The translations under genes and the position numbers were made by a program. Of a stretch of DNA of 64,000 nucleotides, positions 32,021 through 39,753 are shown in pieces. Source of the DNA: Streptomyces sp. H27-H1. Lineage in GTDB: Bacteria > Actinomycetota > Actinomycetes > Streptomycetales > Streptomycetaceae. Within the stretch, counting starts at the first letter, position 1. Every line of letters begins with the position of its first letter. The stretch lies in contig NZ_JAPNLJ010000005.1 of NCBI RefSeq assembly GCF_026627445.1, positions 62,001-126,000 of the forward strand, read 5' to 3'. The notes beneath the pieces were generated by a model. The model did not search any database, was not told where the DNA came from, and saw only the letters and a program-made list of their open reading frames with translations.

Positions 32021-33037
32021 ATGAACGACATGCTGGCCTTCGTCCCCGCCGCCCTCTTCCTCGTCCTCTTCGGCGTGAGCGTCCGGGAGGACCGCAGGCT
32101 CTTCCGCAACGCGGTCTACCTGGGCCTCACCCTCATCTTCCTGTCGATCGGCCTGCTCACCCTGGTCCCGGGCCTGCCCCACGACCTCGCCACGGTCATC
32201 GTCGCGCTGGTCTTCCTGATCCCCTCCCTCGGCACGGTCGCCCTCTCCGTGTTCCTGATCGGCAACGGCCTGACGATGGTCCGCAAGGAGGGCCGCAGCC
32301 CGGGCAACCTGCTCTCCTTCATGGCGGGGGCGGGGATCATCGCCCTGATCCTGTTCGTCCTGACCGTGGCCAACCAGGGCTCCGCCGTATGGGACGCCGT
32401 GGCCGTCGGCGTGGTCCTCCTGACCGGGTACGTCTCCTTCCTCTTCCTGTGCTTCCTCGCCTACGCCATCCTCTACGGCCGGACCAAGGTGCGCGGGGAC
32501 GTCGACTACGTGGTGATGCTCGGCTGCGGCCTCACCGGCGGCGACCGGGTCCCACCGCTGCTGGCCTCGCGACTGCGCAAGGGACGGGCCATCCACGACG
32601 CCCAGATCGCCCGGGGCGGACGCGTGCCGCTCCTGCTCACCTCGGGCGGCAGGGGGAACGACGAGAAGGTCGCCGAGGCGCGGGCGATGGCCGACTGGCT
32701 GATCGCCGAGGGCGTGCCCGAGCAGCACCTGCGGCTGGAGGACCGCTCCCGCACGACGGAGGAGAACCTGCAGTTCAGCCGGACGGTCATGGAGGCGGAC
32801 GACCCCTCCTACCGCTGCGTCGTGGTCACCAACAACTTCCACGCCTTCCGCGCCGCGATGATGGCCCGCAAGGCCGGCGTCAACGGCCAGGTGCTCGGAT
32901 CGCCGACGGCGAAGTACTTCTGGCCGAGCTCGACGATCCGCGAGTTCGTGGCGGTGTTCTGGGAGCACAGGGCCGTGAACGTCGGCATCTGCGGCTCGAT
33001 CGTCGCCCTGTCGGTGGCGATGGCCCTGTCGGTCTGA
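32021..33037 (+). CDS. YdcF-like membrane protein (DUF218), 338 aa
   Basis: Five hydrophobic helices cover about residues 3-155, then a cytoplasmic or extracellular DUF218 domain (about 165-320) with Val-Met-Leu-Gly-Cys-Gly at the strand end, Leu-Leu-Thr-Ser-Gly-Gly, a Glu-Asp-Arg-Ser-Arg-Thr-Thr-Glu-Glu-Asn motif and Thr-Asn-Asn-Phe-His-Ala-Phe-Arg-Ala. The DUF218/YdcF domain has a Rossmann-like fold, with proposed roles in cell envelope or vancomycin resistance (SanA). A last helix ends the protein. No ribosome site is clear; a short or leaderless mRNA is possible. It starts 22 bases after the D-aminoacylase stop. Confidence 0.88.
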   Translation: MNDMLAFVPAALFLVLFGVSVREDRRLFRNAVYLGLTLIFLSIGLLTLVPGLPHDLATVIVALVFLIPSLGTVALSVFLIGNGLTMVRKEGRSPGNLLSFMAGAGIIALILFVLTVANQGSAVWDAVAVGVVLLTGYVSFLFLCFLAYAILYGRTKVRGDVDYVVMLGCGLTGGDRVPPLLASRLRKGRAIHDAQIARGGRVPLLLTSGGRGNDEKVAEARAMADWLIAEGVPEQHLRLEDRSRTTEENLQFSRTVMEADDPSYRCVVVTNNFHAFRAAMMARKAGVNGQVLGSPTAKYFWPSSTIREFVAVFWEHRAVNVGICGSIVALSVAMALSV

Positions 33038-33104
33038 CGGCCGAGGTGCGTTCATGGGGGCGCCGCCGCAGGATGGGGCCAGGGGGACACCGCAGGAGGT
33101 AGCC

Positions 33105-33290
33105 ATGGACAGTGGATCGGACCAGCAGCCCAAGCGCCCCGCGCACCTCTACACGGGTTCGGAGCACCCCTTCGACCCCGAGGACCTCGTCATGGCACGC
33201 GGCCAGGACGTGACCCCGGAACGGGTCGAGAAGGCCCGCAAGCTGATCGAGAAGGAGGGCGCGAGGGCGCTCGAACGCTACCTCCCCTAG
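33105..33290 (+). CDS. Small conserved protein, 61 aa
   Basis: A very strong ribosome site (AGGAGGTAGCC) precedes the ATG. The product is hydrophilic, with an N-terminal Gln-Gln-Pro-Lys-Arg-Pro segment, an acidic middle and a helix Glu-Lys-Ala-Arg-Lys-Leu-Ile-Glu-Lys-Glu-Gly near the C terminus. No signal peptide, membrane helix or cysteine is present. I do not recognise the family; the strong ribosome site and clean codon bias argue that it is a real gene. It lies between the YdcF gene and a tandem terminator region. Confidence 0.7.
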   Translation: MDSGSDQQPKRPAHLYTGSEHPFDPEDLVMARGQDVTPERVEKARKLIEKEGARALERYLP

Positions 33291-33315
33291 CCGGTCAAGC
33301 CCCGGACAAGCCTCG

Positions 33316-33352
33316 CCCGGGGCCCCTCCCGCTTTGCGGGCGGAGCCCCGGG
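33316..33352. terminator. Nested hairpin terminator
   Basis: CCCGGGGC (33316-33323) pairs with GCCCCGGG (33345-33352) around an inner CCCGC/GCGGG pair (33328-33332 and 33336-33340). It follows the small gene at 33290 and faces the macro-domain gene. Confidence 0.6.
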
Positions 33353-33364
33353 AACCGGCGAGAA

Positions 33365-33401
33365 GGCGGGGCGGGAACCGCTCCACGGAGCGGCCCCGCC
33401 C
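33365..33401. terminator. Second hairpin terminator (for the macro-domain gene)
   Basis: GGCGGGGC (33365-33372) pairs with GCCCCGCC (33394-33401), with an inner CCGCTCC/GGAGCGG stem and ACG loop. It lies just downstream of the minus-strand macro-domain gene. Confidence 0.6.
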
Positions 33402-33459
33402 CGCCTCCCCATGTACGCGCGAACCCCTGCGCACCGACCCTTCACCCTGTGGGTCCCGG

Positions 33460-33936
33460 CTAGCCGAAGTCGTACACCGTGACCGGCACGCCCTTCGCGC
33501 ACAGCTGCTCCAGGACCAGCGGCTCGATGCGGGACCATTTGCCGCCCGCGAGCCCGCAGCCGATGCGCGGCATGTGGACGGAGGCCTCGAGCTCGGCGGC
33601 GTGGGCCGCCAGGAGCGCGAGGCAGTGCTCGATCGCCTCGTAGCGGACGGGCGGGCCGCCGCTGCCGGTGCGCATGCCGCGCTGGCCGACCATGTTGGCG
33701 ACCCAGGTGTCCGGGCGGACCTGGACGAGCTGGACCGCGCCGAGCGCGAAGTCGTTTCCGCTGCGCGCCCGGTGCCAGGCCCGGTACGCGGCCTCCGGCT
33801 CGCTCCAGCGCTTCGAGAGCGCGAGGACGAAGCCCTTTCCCCAGCCTCCGAGGTCATTGCAGACGTGCGCGATGATCTTCGGCCCCCTGGCCTGCGGACT
33901 GCTCGCGTCTCCAGCGATGATCTTCAGCTCTGACAT
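33460..33936 (-). CDS. Macro-domain protein (ADP-ribose-phosphate phosphatase-like), 158 aa
   Basis: The macro fold is seen from the first strand: Leu-Lys-Ile-Ile-Ala-Gly-Asp-Ala, then Lys-Ile-Ile-Ala-His-Val-Cys-Asn-Asp-Leu-Gly-Gly-Trp-Gly-Lys-Gly-Phe, then Val-His-Met-Pro-Arg-Ile-Gly-Cys-Gly-Leu-Ala-Gly-Gly. The Asn-Asp-Leu-Gly-Gly-Trp segment and the late Gly-Cys-Gly loop fit the Poa1p/ADP-ribose-1''-phosphate phosphatase group rather than an ADP-ribosyl-hydrolase. The ATG at 33936 lacks a strong ribosome site. It is monocistronic and convergent with the small gene. Confidence 0.9.
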   Translation of the reverse strand: MSELKIIAGDASSPQARGPKIIAHVCNDLGGWGKGFVLALSKRWSEPEAAYRAWHRARSGNDFALGAVQLVQVRPDTWVANMVGQRGMRTGSGGPPVRYEAIEHCLALLAAHAAELEASVHMPRIGCGLAGGKWSRIEPLVLEQLCAKGVPVTVYDFG

Positions 33937-34172
33937 GCCCGGAAGGTACCCGGCCCCTGTGACACCGCCGGAAGGCACCGGCCCGCCGAGGCTTGCGACC
34001 CCACCCTTCGGGACGTAGGTCCACAGTCTGTCCGACCATGAGTTTATGCGGTTTTAACCGTGTTACAACTGGAACATCGCGCTGCAAATGGCGCATTTTC
34101 CTTAGCTGTTGCCCAGCCCACACAAGCGCTGCCCGCCTTGGCAACACACCCGTTTCCTCTGGAGGAAGCAAC

Positions 34173-35435
34173 GTGAGTACAGCCGAGCAGACGGCCCCGT
34201 CTGCCAAGAAGAACTCCGCCGCGATGGCGGTCATGCAGCGCCTCGGCCGCAGCCTCATGCTGCCGATCGCCGTGCTGCCGGCCGCCGCGCTGCTGATGCG
34301 CTTCGGCCAGGGGGACATGCTGGGCAGCGCCTCCCTGCCCGGCTGGTGCAACGAGATCGCCAAGTACATGGCGGCCGGCGGCAACGCCGTCTTCAACAAC
34401 CTGGCGCTGCTCTTCGCCGTGGGCATCGCGGTCGGCTTCGCGAAGAAGGCCGACGGTTCCACCGGCCTCGCGGCCGTCGCGGGCTACCTCGTCTTCTCGA
34501 ACGTGCTCGGCACCTTCACCGACGGCAACGTGCCGCAGATCGAGAAGGTCGTCGACCACCAGGTCGCCCTGGTCGACGCGCCGGTCAACGCCGGCGTCCT
34601 CGGCGGCGTCGTCATGGGCATCGTCACCGCGCTGCTCTACCAGAAGTTCTACCGGACCAAGCTGCCGGACTGGGCTGGCTTCTTCGGCGGCCGCCGCCTC
34701 GTCCCGATCCTGTCCTCCTTCGCGGGCCTGGCCATCGGCATCGTCATGGGTCTGATCTGGCCGGTCCTCGGCAAGGGCATCCACGGCTTCGGCGAGTGGC
34801 TGGTCAACTCGGGCGCCGTCGGCGCGGGCATCTTCGGTGTCGCCAACCGCGCGCTCATCCCCGTCGGCATGCACCACCTGCTGAACTCCTTCCCCTGGTA
34901 CCAGGCCGGCGAGTTCGACGGCAAGCACGGCGACATCGCCCGCTTCCTCGCCGGTGACCCGAGCGCCGGACAGTTCATGACGGGCTTCTTCCCGATCATG
35001 ATGTTCGCCCTCCCGGCCGCCTGCCTCGCCATCACCCACTGCGCGCGCCCCGAGCGCCGCAAGGTCGTCGGCGGCATGATGTTCTCCCTCGCGCTCACCG
35101 CCTTCGTCACGGGCATCACCGAGCCGATCGAGTTCACCTTCATGTTCATCGCCCCGGTCCTCTACGCGATCCACGCGGTCCTGACCGGCGTCTCCCTGGC
35201 GCTGACCTGGGCGCTCGGAATGAAGGACGGCTTCGGCTTCTCGGCCGGCGCGATCGACTTCTTCCTCAACCTCGGCATCGCGTCCAACCCGTGGGGCCTG
35301 GCCGGCATCGGGCTCTGCTTCGCGGCGCTGTACTACTTCATCTTCCGCTTCGCGATCACCAAGTGGAACCTCCCCACTCCGGGCCGCGAATCCGACGAGG
35401 AGCTCGCCGAGATCCTCAAGGCCGAGGCCAAGTAG
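34173..35435 (+). CDS. PTS EIIC permease, N-acetylglucosamine type, 420 aa
   Basis: GGAGGAAGCAAC precedes the GTG. About ten membrane helices follow from residue 30. The Ile-Thr-Glu-Pro-Ile-Glu-Phe motif and the His-His-Leu-Leu-Asn-Ser segment are characteristic of glucose/GlcNAc-class EIIC domains. No EIIA or EIIB domain is attached, so phosphate comes from separate proteins, as for Streptomyces NagE2 (EIIC) with NagF (EIIB). The leader contains CGGTT-TT-AACCG, a 12-base inverted repeat near 34050. No good DasR site is seen. A DeoR HTH follows in the same operon. Confidence 0.9.
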   Translation: MSTAEQTAPSAKKNSAAMAVMQRLGRSLMLPIAVLPAAALLMRFGQGDMLGSASLPGWCNEIAKYMAAGGNAVFNNLALLFAVGIAVGFAKKADGSTGLAAVAGYLVFSNVLGTFTDGNVPQIEKVVDHQVALVDAPVNAGVLGGVVMGIVTALLYQKFYRTKLPDWAGFFGGRRLVPILSSFAGLAIGIVMGLIWPVLGKGIHGFGEWLVNSGAVGAGIFGVANRALIPVGMHHLLNSFPWYQAGEFDGKHGDIARFLAGDPSAGQFMTGFFPIMMFALPAACLAITHCARPERRKVVGGMMFSLALTAFVTGITEPIEFTFMFIAPVLYAIHAVLTGVSLALTWALGMKDGFGFSAGAIDFFLNLGIASNPWGLAGIGLCFAALYYFIFRFAITKWNLPTPGRESDEELAEILKAEAK

Positions 35436-35437
35436 CC

Positions 35438-35677
35438 GTGCCCGCGCAGCGCACTCCCGGACAGGCAATGCCTTGCGGAGAGCGCCGGGACCTGATCGCC
35501 GGCGCGGTACGGGCCAAGGGCCGCGTACGGGTCGCGGACCTCGTACGGGAACTGGGCGTGAGCCGGATGACGATCCACCGGGACCTCCAGCACCTGGACG
35601 CCCAGGGCCGGATCCGCCGGATCCGCTCCGGAGCGGCGACGACGGCCGGGGCGGCCGCCACGGCCGCTATGGACTGA
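35438..35677 (+). CDS. Stand-alone DeoR-type winged helix protein, 79 aa
   Basis: GTG at 35438 lies two bases after the EIIC stop; an ATG at 35468 is the alternative. The product holds only a DeoR-like DNA-binding domain: Arg-Val-Ala-Asp-Leu-Val-Arg-Glu-Leu-Gly-Val-Ser-Arg-Met-Thr-Ile-His-Arg-Asp-Leu, then Gln-Gly-Arg-Ile-Arg-Arg-Ile. The sugar-phosphate domain of normal DeoR proteins is missing and a Gly/Ala/Thr-rich tail replaces it. It may have lost its sensor domain by deletion or act as a constitutive regulator. Its position argues for control of the PTS gene. Confidence 0.85.
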   Translation: MPAQRTPGQAMPCGERRDLIAGAVRAKGRVRVADLVRELGVSRMTIHRDLQHLDAQGRIRRIRSGAATTAGAAATAAMD

Positions 35678-35693
35678 GTTCCACCCCGAAAGC

Positions 35694-35737
35694 GGGGGCG
35701 GGACACCACTGACCGACGGTGGTGGCCCGCCCCTTTT
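35694..35737 (+). terminator. Terminator of the PTS operon
   Basis: GGGGCGGGACACCAC pairs with GTGGTGGCCCGCCCC (one mismatch) around an eight-base loop and is followed by TTTT, a typical intrinsic terminator. The 297-base gap to the aminotransferase gene is otherwise featureless. Confidence 0.8.
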
Positions 35738-35974
35738 CGCGTTCCCGCGCGCACCCGGGAGCGGACGGGGTGACGAGCGCAACACCCGGTCCGGCCCCCT
35801 CCTCCTCCCCACTCATTACGCAGGCCGGAGCGGCGGACCGGCCCCGGTTTCCAAGGGCGTGCGGCACTCGCGCCAAGCCTTCGCACGAAAGGGGACATAT
35901 CGGTCCGCCGTCCACCCCTCCCCTCCGGTTCAAATAGCGGGGCGCGCCCGCACCCGGCCCCGTAAGCTCCCGTC

Positions 35975-37186
35975 ATGCAGGTGATCCAGTCAACGAAACT
36001 CGCCAATGTCTGCTACGAGATCCGCGGACCCGTCCTCGAAGAGGCGATGCGGCTCGAAGCAGCAGGTCATCGCATCCTCAAGCTCAACACCGGCAACCCC
36101 GCGGCCTTCGGCTTCGAGTGCCCGCCGGAGATCCTTGAGGACATGCTCCGCAACCTGGGCAACGCCCACGGCTACGGGGACGCGAAGGGGCTGCTGTCGG
36201 CGCGCCGCGCGGTCATGCAGCACTACCAGACCAAGGGCATCGAGCTGGACGTCGAGGACATCTACATCGGCAACGGGGTCTCCGAGCTGATCCAGATGTC
36301 GATGCAGGCGCTGCTCGACGACGGCGACGAGGTGCTCGTCCCGGCGCCGGACTATCCGCTGTGGACCGCCTCCGTCAGCCTGGCCGGCGGCACCGCCGTG
36401 CACTACCGGTGCGACGAGCAGTCCGACTGGATGCCGGACCTCGCCGACATCGAGCGCAAGGTCACCGACCGCACCCGCGCGATCGTGATCATCAACCCGA
36501 ACAACCCGACCGGCGCCGTCTACGACGACGAGATGCTGCGCGGGCTGACGGACATCGCGCGCCGCCACAACCTGATCGTCTGCTCGGACGAGATCTACGA
36601 CCGGATCCTCTACGACGGCGCCACTCACACGAACACCGCCGCCATCGCGCCGGACCTGCTGACGCTCACCTTCAACGGGCTCTCCAAGAACTACCGCGTC
36701 GCCGGCTACCGGTCCGGCTGGATGGCGGTGTGCGGGCCCAAGAAGCACGCCTCTTCGTACATCGAGGGTCTGACGATCCTGGCGAACATGCGGCTCTGCG
36801 CCAACATGCCCTCCCAGCACGCCATCGCCACCGCGCTCGGCGGACGACAGTCGATCAACGAACTCGTCCTGCCCGGCGGGCGGATCCTGGAGCAGCGCGA
36901 CACGGCCTACGACCTGCTGACGCAGATCCCCGGCATCACCTGCGTGAAGCCCAAGGGCGCGCTGTACCTGTTCCCGAAGCTGGACCCGTCGGTCTACAAG
37001 ATCAAGGACGACCGGCAGATGGTCCTCGACCTGCTGCGCGAGGAAAAGATCATGGTCGTGCACGGTACGGGCTTCAACTGGCCCGAGCCCGATCACTTCC
37101 GGATCGTGACCCTGCCCAACGCCAAGGACCTGGCCGACGCGGTCACCCGCATCGGCAACTTCCTCGACGGCTACAGCCAGCCGTAG
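35975..37186 (+). CDS. Class I/II PLP aminotransferase, AlaT-like, 403 aa
   Basis: The start ATG lies 30 bases downstream of a CCGTAAG-type element. PLP Lys238 sits in Leu-Ser-Lys-Asn-Tyr-Arg-Val-Ala-Gly-Tyr-Arg. The Asn-Pro-Asn-Asn-Pro-Thr-Gly-Ala loop, Tyr in Asp-Glu-Ile-Tyr-Asp and the final His-Phe-Arg-Ile-Val are the fold-type I landmarks. Similarity in motif layout is to alanine/valine-pyruvate transaminases (AlaT), which make alanine from pyruvate. Residues 1-25 align with the usual N terminus. The gene is monocistronic, with a terminator directly behind it. Confidence 0.92.
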   Translation: MQVIQSTKLANVCYEIRGPVLEEAMRLEAAGHRILKLNTGNPAAFGFECPPEILEDMLRNLGNAHGYGDAKGLLSARRAVMQHYQTKGIELDVEDIYIGNGVSELIQMSMQALLDDGDEVLVPAPDYPLWTASVSLAGGTAVHYRCDEQSDWMPDLADIERKVTDRTRAIVIINPNNPTGAVYDDEMLRGLTDIARRHNLIVCSDEIYDRILYDGATHTNTAAIAPDLLTLTFNGLSKNYRVAGYRSGWMAVCGPKKHASSYIEGLTILANMRLCANMPSQHAIATALGGRQSINELVLPGGRILEQRDTAYDLLTQIPGITCVKPKGALYLFPKLDPSVYKIKDDRQMVLDLLREEKIMVVHGTGFNWPEPDHFRIVTLPNAKDLADAVTRIGNFLDGYSQP

Positions 37187-37200
37187 GCCCCCGGCCCCGC

Positions 37201-37258
37201 GTGCGGCCCCCGTGAGCAGACCTTGTGAGTGCGGGGCCGCTGACGGGGGCCGCACCGT
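37201..37258 (+). terminator. Terminator of the aminotransferase gene
   Basis: Thirteen-base arms (37201-37213 and 37243-37255) pair perfectly, with a 29-base loop, followed by CGTTT. It lies 15 bases after the stop. Confidence 0.75.
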
Positions 37259-37302
37259 TTACGCCGACACACCAGATTAGGATTCAGCTCAACTTTAGAA
37301 CG

Positions 37303-37318
37303 CATCCAATGTAGGATG
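37303..37318. promoter_or_regulatory. Short inverted repeat in the promoter of the 132-aa protein gene
   Basis: CATCC (37303-37307) and GGATG (37314-37318) flank a short AT-rich spacer with TAGGAT, a plausible -10 hexamer. It sits 29 bases before the start codon and could be an operator. Confidence 0.3.
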
Positions 37319-37346
37319 GTCTCCTGACCACGCAGGAGGCGCCCTC

Positions 37347-37745
37347 ATGTACGAGCCGATTCGCACCAAGGCAGTCGACCCCCGCATAGGCGTCCACCGC
37401 AGCGACTACCCCCGCAGCAGCCGCGCCGAAGCCCTGGACATCCAGCTCGCCGGACATCTCGCCGCGCTGCTCACCGTCACCGACGAGCTCGGCCTCGACG
37501 AAGCCGCCGCCGTCATCGCCGCCCAGGTGACCCGCCTGCGCGGGGCGCAGCCCGCCCGCGCGCCCCGGCACTCCGGCCAGGAGCGCGACGCCGAGACCAC
37601 CGCCTCGCTGCACCAGCGCGCCCACGACCTCGCCGCCCGCGCCCTGCTCGTCGCCGCATCCCGCGCCGACACCACGGTCGCGATCCTCGCCGCCGAGCGC
37701 ATGGACGCGCACGCCGCCGCGCTCGACCTCGTCGGCGCCCACTGA
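37347..37745 (+). CDS. Conserved actinobacterial small protein, 132 aa
   Basis: AGGAGG precedes the ATG. The product is alpha-helical and Ala/Arg-rich; a His-rich sequence occurs near the C terminus, and no signal, helix hairpin or cysteine is seen. The conserved-looking N terminus is Tyr-Glu-Pro-Ile-Arg-Thr-Lys, a start I have seen in related Streptomyces proteins, but I cannot assign a domain. It is cytoplasmic by composition. Its own promoter region carries the inverted repeat at 37303-37318. No operon partner is seen. Confidence 0.75.
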   Translation: MYEPIRTKAVDPRIGVHRSDYPRSSRAEALDIQLAGHLAALLTVTDELGLDEAAAVIAAQVTRLRGAQPARAPRHSGQERDAETTASLHQRAHDLAARALLVAASRADTTVAILAAERMDAHAAALDLVGAH

Positions 37746-37873
37746 CGGCCCCGGTCCGGGGCCGCGGAGGCTCCGGACCGGGTGCCATTACCCTGCGGGG
37801 CTGAAACCGCGACCCGCCTCGGCCCGGCCCGTGGGGCCCGGACCGGCCCCCGTACGCCGTGCCGGCGGCCCCG

Positions 37874-38515
37874 CTACGGGGCAAGGGTGAAATCCGCCGC
37901 CGCGATACCGCACCAGGGGACCGTGGCCGGGGGCCACACCGGCCCGAGGACATCGGCATGCTCTGCCGCACCCGCGCGTACGCCCGGAATCCGCACCAGC
38001 ACCTGCGGTCCCATGACCGCCGGAGCCGCCGAGCCGGACACCCCCGCCGCCGGAGCCACCACCGGATCCGCCACCCGGTCCGCAGCCGCACCCGGCGCGC
38101 GATCCGGAGTCCCGGCCGAGCCCGAGGCCGCAGCCCGCTCCGGAGTCGGGGGCGACACCTGATCCGGTCCTGAGGCCGGAGCCCCGGCCGAGCCCGAGGC
38201 CGCAGCCCGGGCCGAACCCGAGGCCTGCCCCCCGTCCAGGTCCCGAGTCGGATGGTCGCGGAACTCCACCGTGACCACGTACGCGCCCGGCCCGGGGAAG
38301 CGGTTCACCGCCTCGACGGAGGCGACCACGCGCCGGCTCGCCGGATCGATTCGGCAGCCCGAGATCCGTACATCGTCCCGTGCGGACCCGGCCGGCCGCG
38401 CGGCCGGCGCCCCGCCTGCCCACACGTACAGCCCCAGCGGGGCGAAGACCAGCAGTCCCGCCACGAACACCAATGCGACCAGCCAGCCCTGCCACTTCAA
38501 CGCAACTACGCCCAT
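37874..38515 (-). CDS. Membrane-anchored protein of unknown function with Ser/Ala/Pro-rich linker, 213 aa
   Basis: GGGAGG lies eight bases before the ATG. One N-terminal membrane helix (residues about 9-33, Leu-Val-Ala-Leu-Val-Phe-Val-Ala-Gly) is followed by a short beta domain with a Cys (Arg-Ile-Ser-Gly-Cys-Arg) and Arg-Asn-Val-like motifs, then a 60-residue low-complexity linker with a duplicated Ala-Ala-Ala-Ser-Gly-Ser-Ala-Gly segment, and a C-terminal block ending in Trp-Cys-Gly-Ile-Ala-Ala. It is divergent from the TelA-type cassette at 38653 and may be its partner. Confidence 0.7.
   Translation of the reverse strand: MGVVALKWQGWLVALVFVAGLLVFAPLGLYVWAGGAPAARPAGSARDDVRISGCRIDPASRRVVASVEAVNRFPGPGAYVVTVEFRDHPTRDLDGGQASGSARAAASGSAGAPASGPDQVSPPTPERAAASGSAGTPDRAPGAAADRVADPVVAPAAGVSGSAAPAVMGPQVLVRIPGVRAGAAEHADVLGPVWPPATVPWCGIAAADFTLAP
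38111..38209. repeat. 27-base direct repeat inside the linker coding sequence
   Basis: An identical 27-base stretch occurs at 38111-38137 and 38183-38209, exactly 72 bases (24 codons) apart and in frame, so the linker can expand or contract without frameshift. Confidence 0.8.
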
Positions 38516-38652
38516 GCCACGATCCTCCCGGCCACCCGCCCCGGTCACCAGCACCCACGGGCCCACACAGCATTTCGAAGTGGGACCGCCTGGTCACCTT
38601 CCGTTCATTCAACTCAGCGCGGAATGTGGGTTTCCGCGAGCACGCTGCACCC

Positions 38653-39741
38653 GTGAGACGCATCCTAGGAATCGCCCTGGCGGTCCTCCTGGTCGGCGGC
38701 GTCATAGCCGCCATCGCCATCGGGGGAAAGAAGCCGGAGGGCACGGCAACGAAGACCGTGCGTGGCGTCATCGGTTCGGAGAAGTCCGAGTTCTTCCGCG
38801 ACCCCGACGTCGTCAAGGCCCTTGCTGACAAGGGCTACACCGTGAAGACCGAAACCTCGGGTTCCTGGGCGATGGACCAACTCGCCCTGAAGGAATTCGA
38901 CTTCGCCTTCCCCAGCAGCAATGAACCGGCCAAGGAGATCGAGGCCGCGGCCGGCGTGAAGGGCGCCCAGAACACCAAGCCCTTCTTCTCCCCGCTCGTC
39001 GTCATCGCCCGGGCCAACGCGGCCGAGGTCCTCACCGGCCACGGCCTCGCGAAGATGACGGGCAAGAACTCCGGCACCCTCCTCCTCGGCCCCTTCCTGA
39101 AGGCCGCCGCCGAGGACGAGACCTGGCAGGGCCTCCAGGGCGGCGCCACCGCCCACCCCGAACTGGCCGGCACGGTGTTCATCAAGACCACCGACCCCGC
39201 CACCTCCAACTCGGGCGCGCTCTTCCTCGCCACCGCCTCGAACGTCGCCAACAACTCGACCGTGGTCTCCGACGACGCCGGCATCGAGCGGACCGCGCCC
39301 CTGATGCGCAAACTGATCTCCGTCCAGGGCGCCCTGGAACAGAGCACGGACGACCCCTTCCGGTCCTTCATCAGCGGCAGCGGCGAACCGCTCATCCTCG
39401 CCTACGAATCCCAGGTGGCCAGCCTGCTCCAGCAGAAGCAGACGGCCGGGGACATCGCCACCATGGTGGTCCTCTACCCGGACACCACGGTCAACTCCCC
39501 GCACACCTTCGTGCCGATCAGCGAGAACGCCAAGGGCCTCGGCCCCCTGCTGGCCACCGACCCGAAGCTGCGCGCCCTCGCGATCCGCCACGGGTTCCGG
39601 CCGCAGGAGGGGGTGGCCGAGTTCACCGCCGCCACCGCGCCGCACGCCGCGTACCTCAACCCGGGGCTGACCGGCATCCGCCAGGTCGGCGCACCCACCG
39701 TCCAGATCCTGATGGCGCTGGCCGCGCGCGCCAAGGGCTAG
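38653..39741 (+). CDS. Membrane-anchored solute-binding-like protein, 362 aa
   Basis: GTG at 38653 starts the gene; an upstream open frame has no signal. One N-terminal helix (residues 3-24, Ile-Leu-Gly-Ile-Ala-Leu-Ala-Val-Leu) anchors a periplasmic-binding-type domain: Arg-Gly-Val-Ile-Gly-Ser-Glu-Lys-Ser, then Leu-Lys-Glu-Phe-Asp-Phe-Ala-Phe-Pro-Ser-Ser-Asn, resembling type 2 solute-binding proteins. No ABC permease or ATPase is encoded nearby. It heads a four-gene operon with TelA, the binding-protein/VWA lipoprotein and the XpaC-like protein, so it probably has a sensing or capture role. Confidence 0.75.
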   Translation: MRRILGIALAVLLVGGVIAAIAIGGKKPEGTATKTVRGVIGSEKSEFFRDPDVVKALADKGYTVKTETSGSWAMDQLALKEFDFAFPSSNEPAKEIEAAAGVKGAQNTKPFFSPLVVIARANAAEVLTGHGLAKMTGKNSGTLLLGPFLKAAAEDETWQGLQGGATAHPELAGTVFIKTTDPATSNSGALFLATASNVANNSTVVSDDAGIERTAPLMRKLISVQGALEQSTDDPFRSFISGSGEPLILAYESQVASLLQQKQTAGDIATMVVLYPDTTVNSPHTFVPISENAKGLGPLLATDPKLRALAIRHGFRPQEGVAEFTAATAPHAAYLNPGLTGIRQVGAPTVQILMALAARAKG

Positions 39742-39753
39742 GGGGACCACACC

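Noticed and set aside
33937..34172. A DasR site before the PTS EIIC gene
   Set aside because: No sequence close to the dre consensus was found; the GGTC and GACC there are too far apart and not symmetrical.
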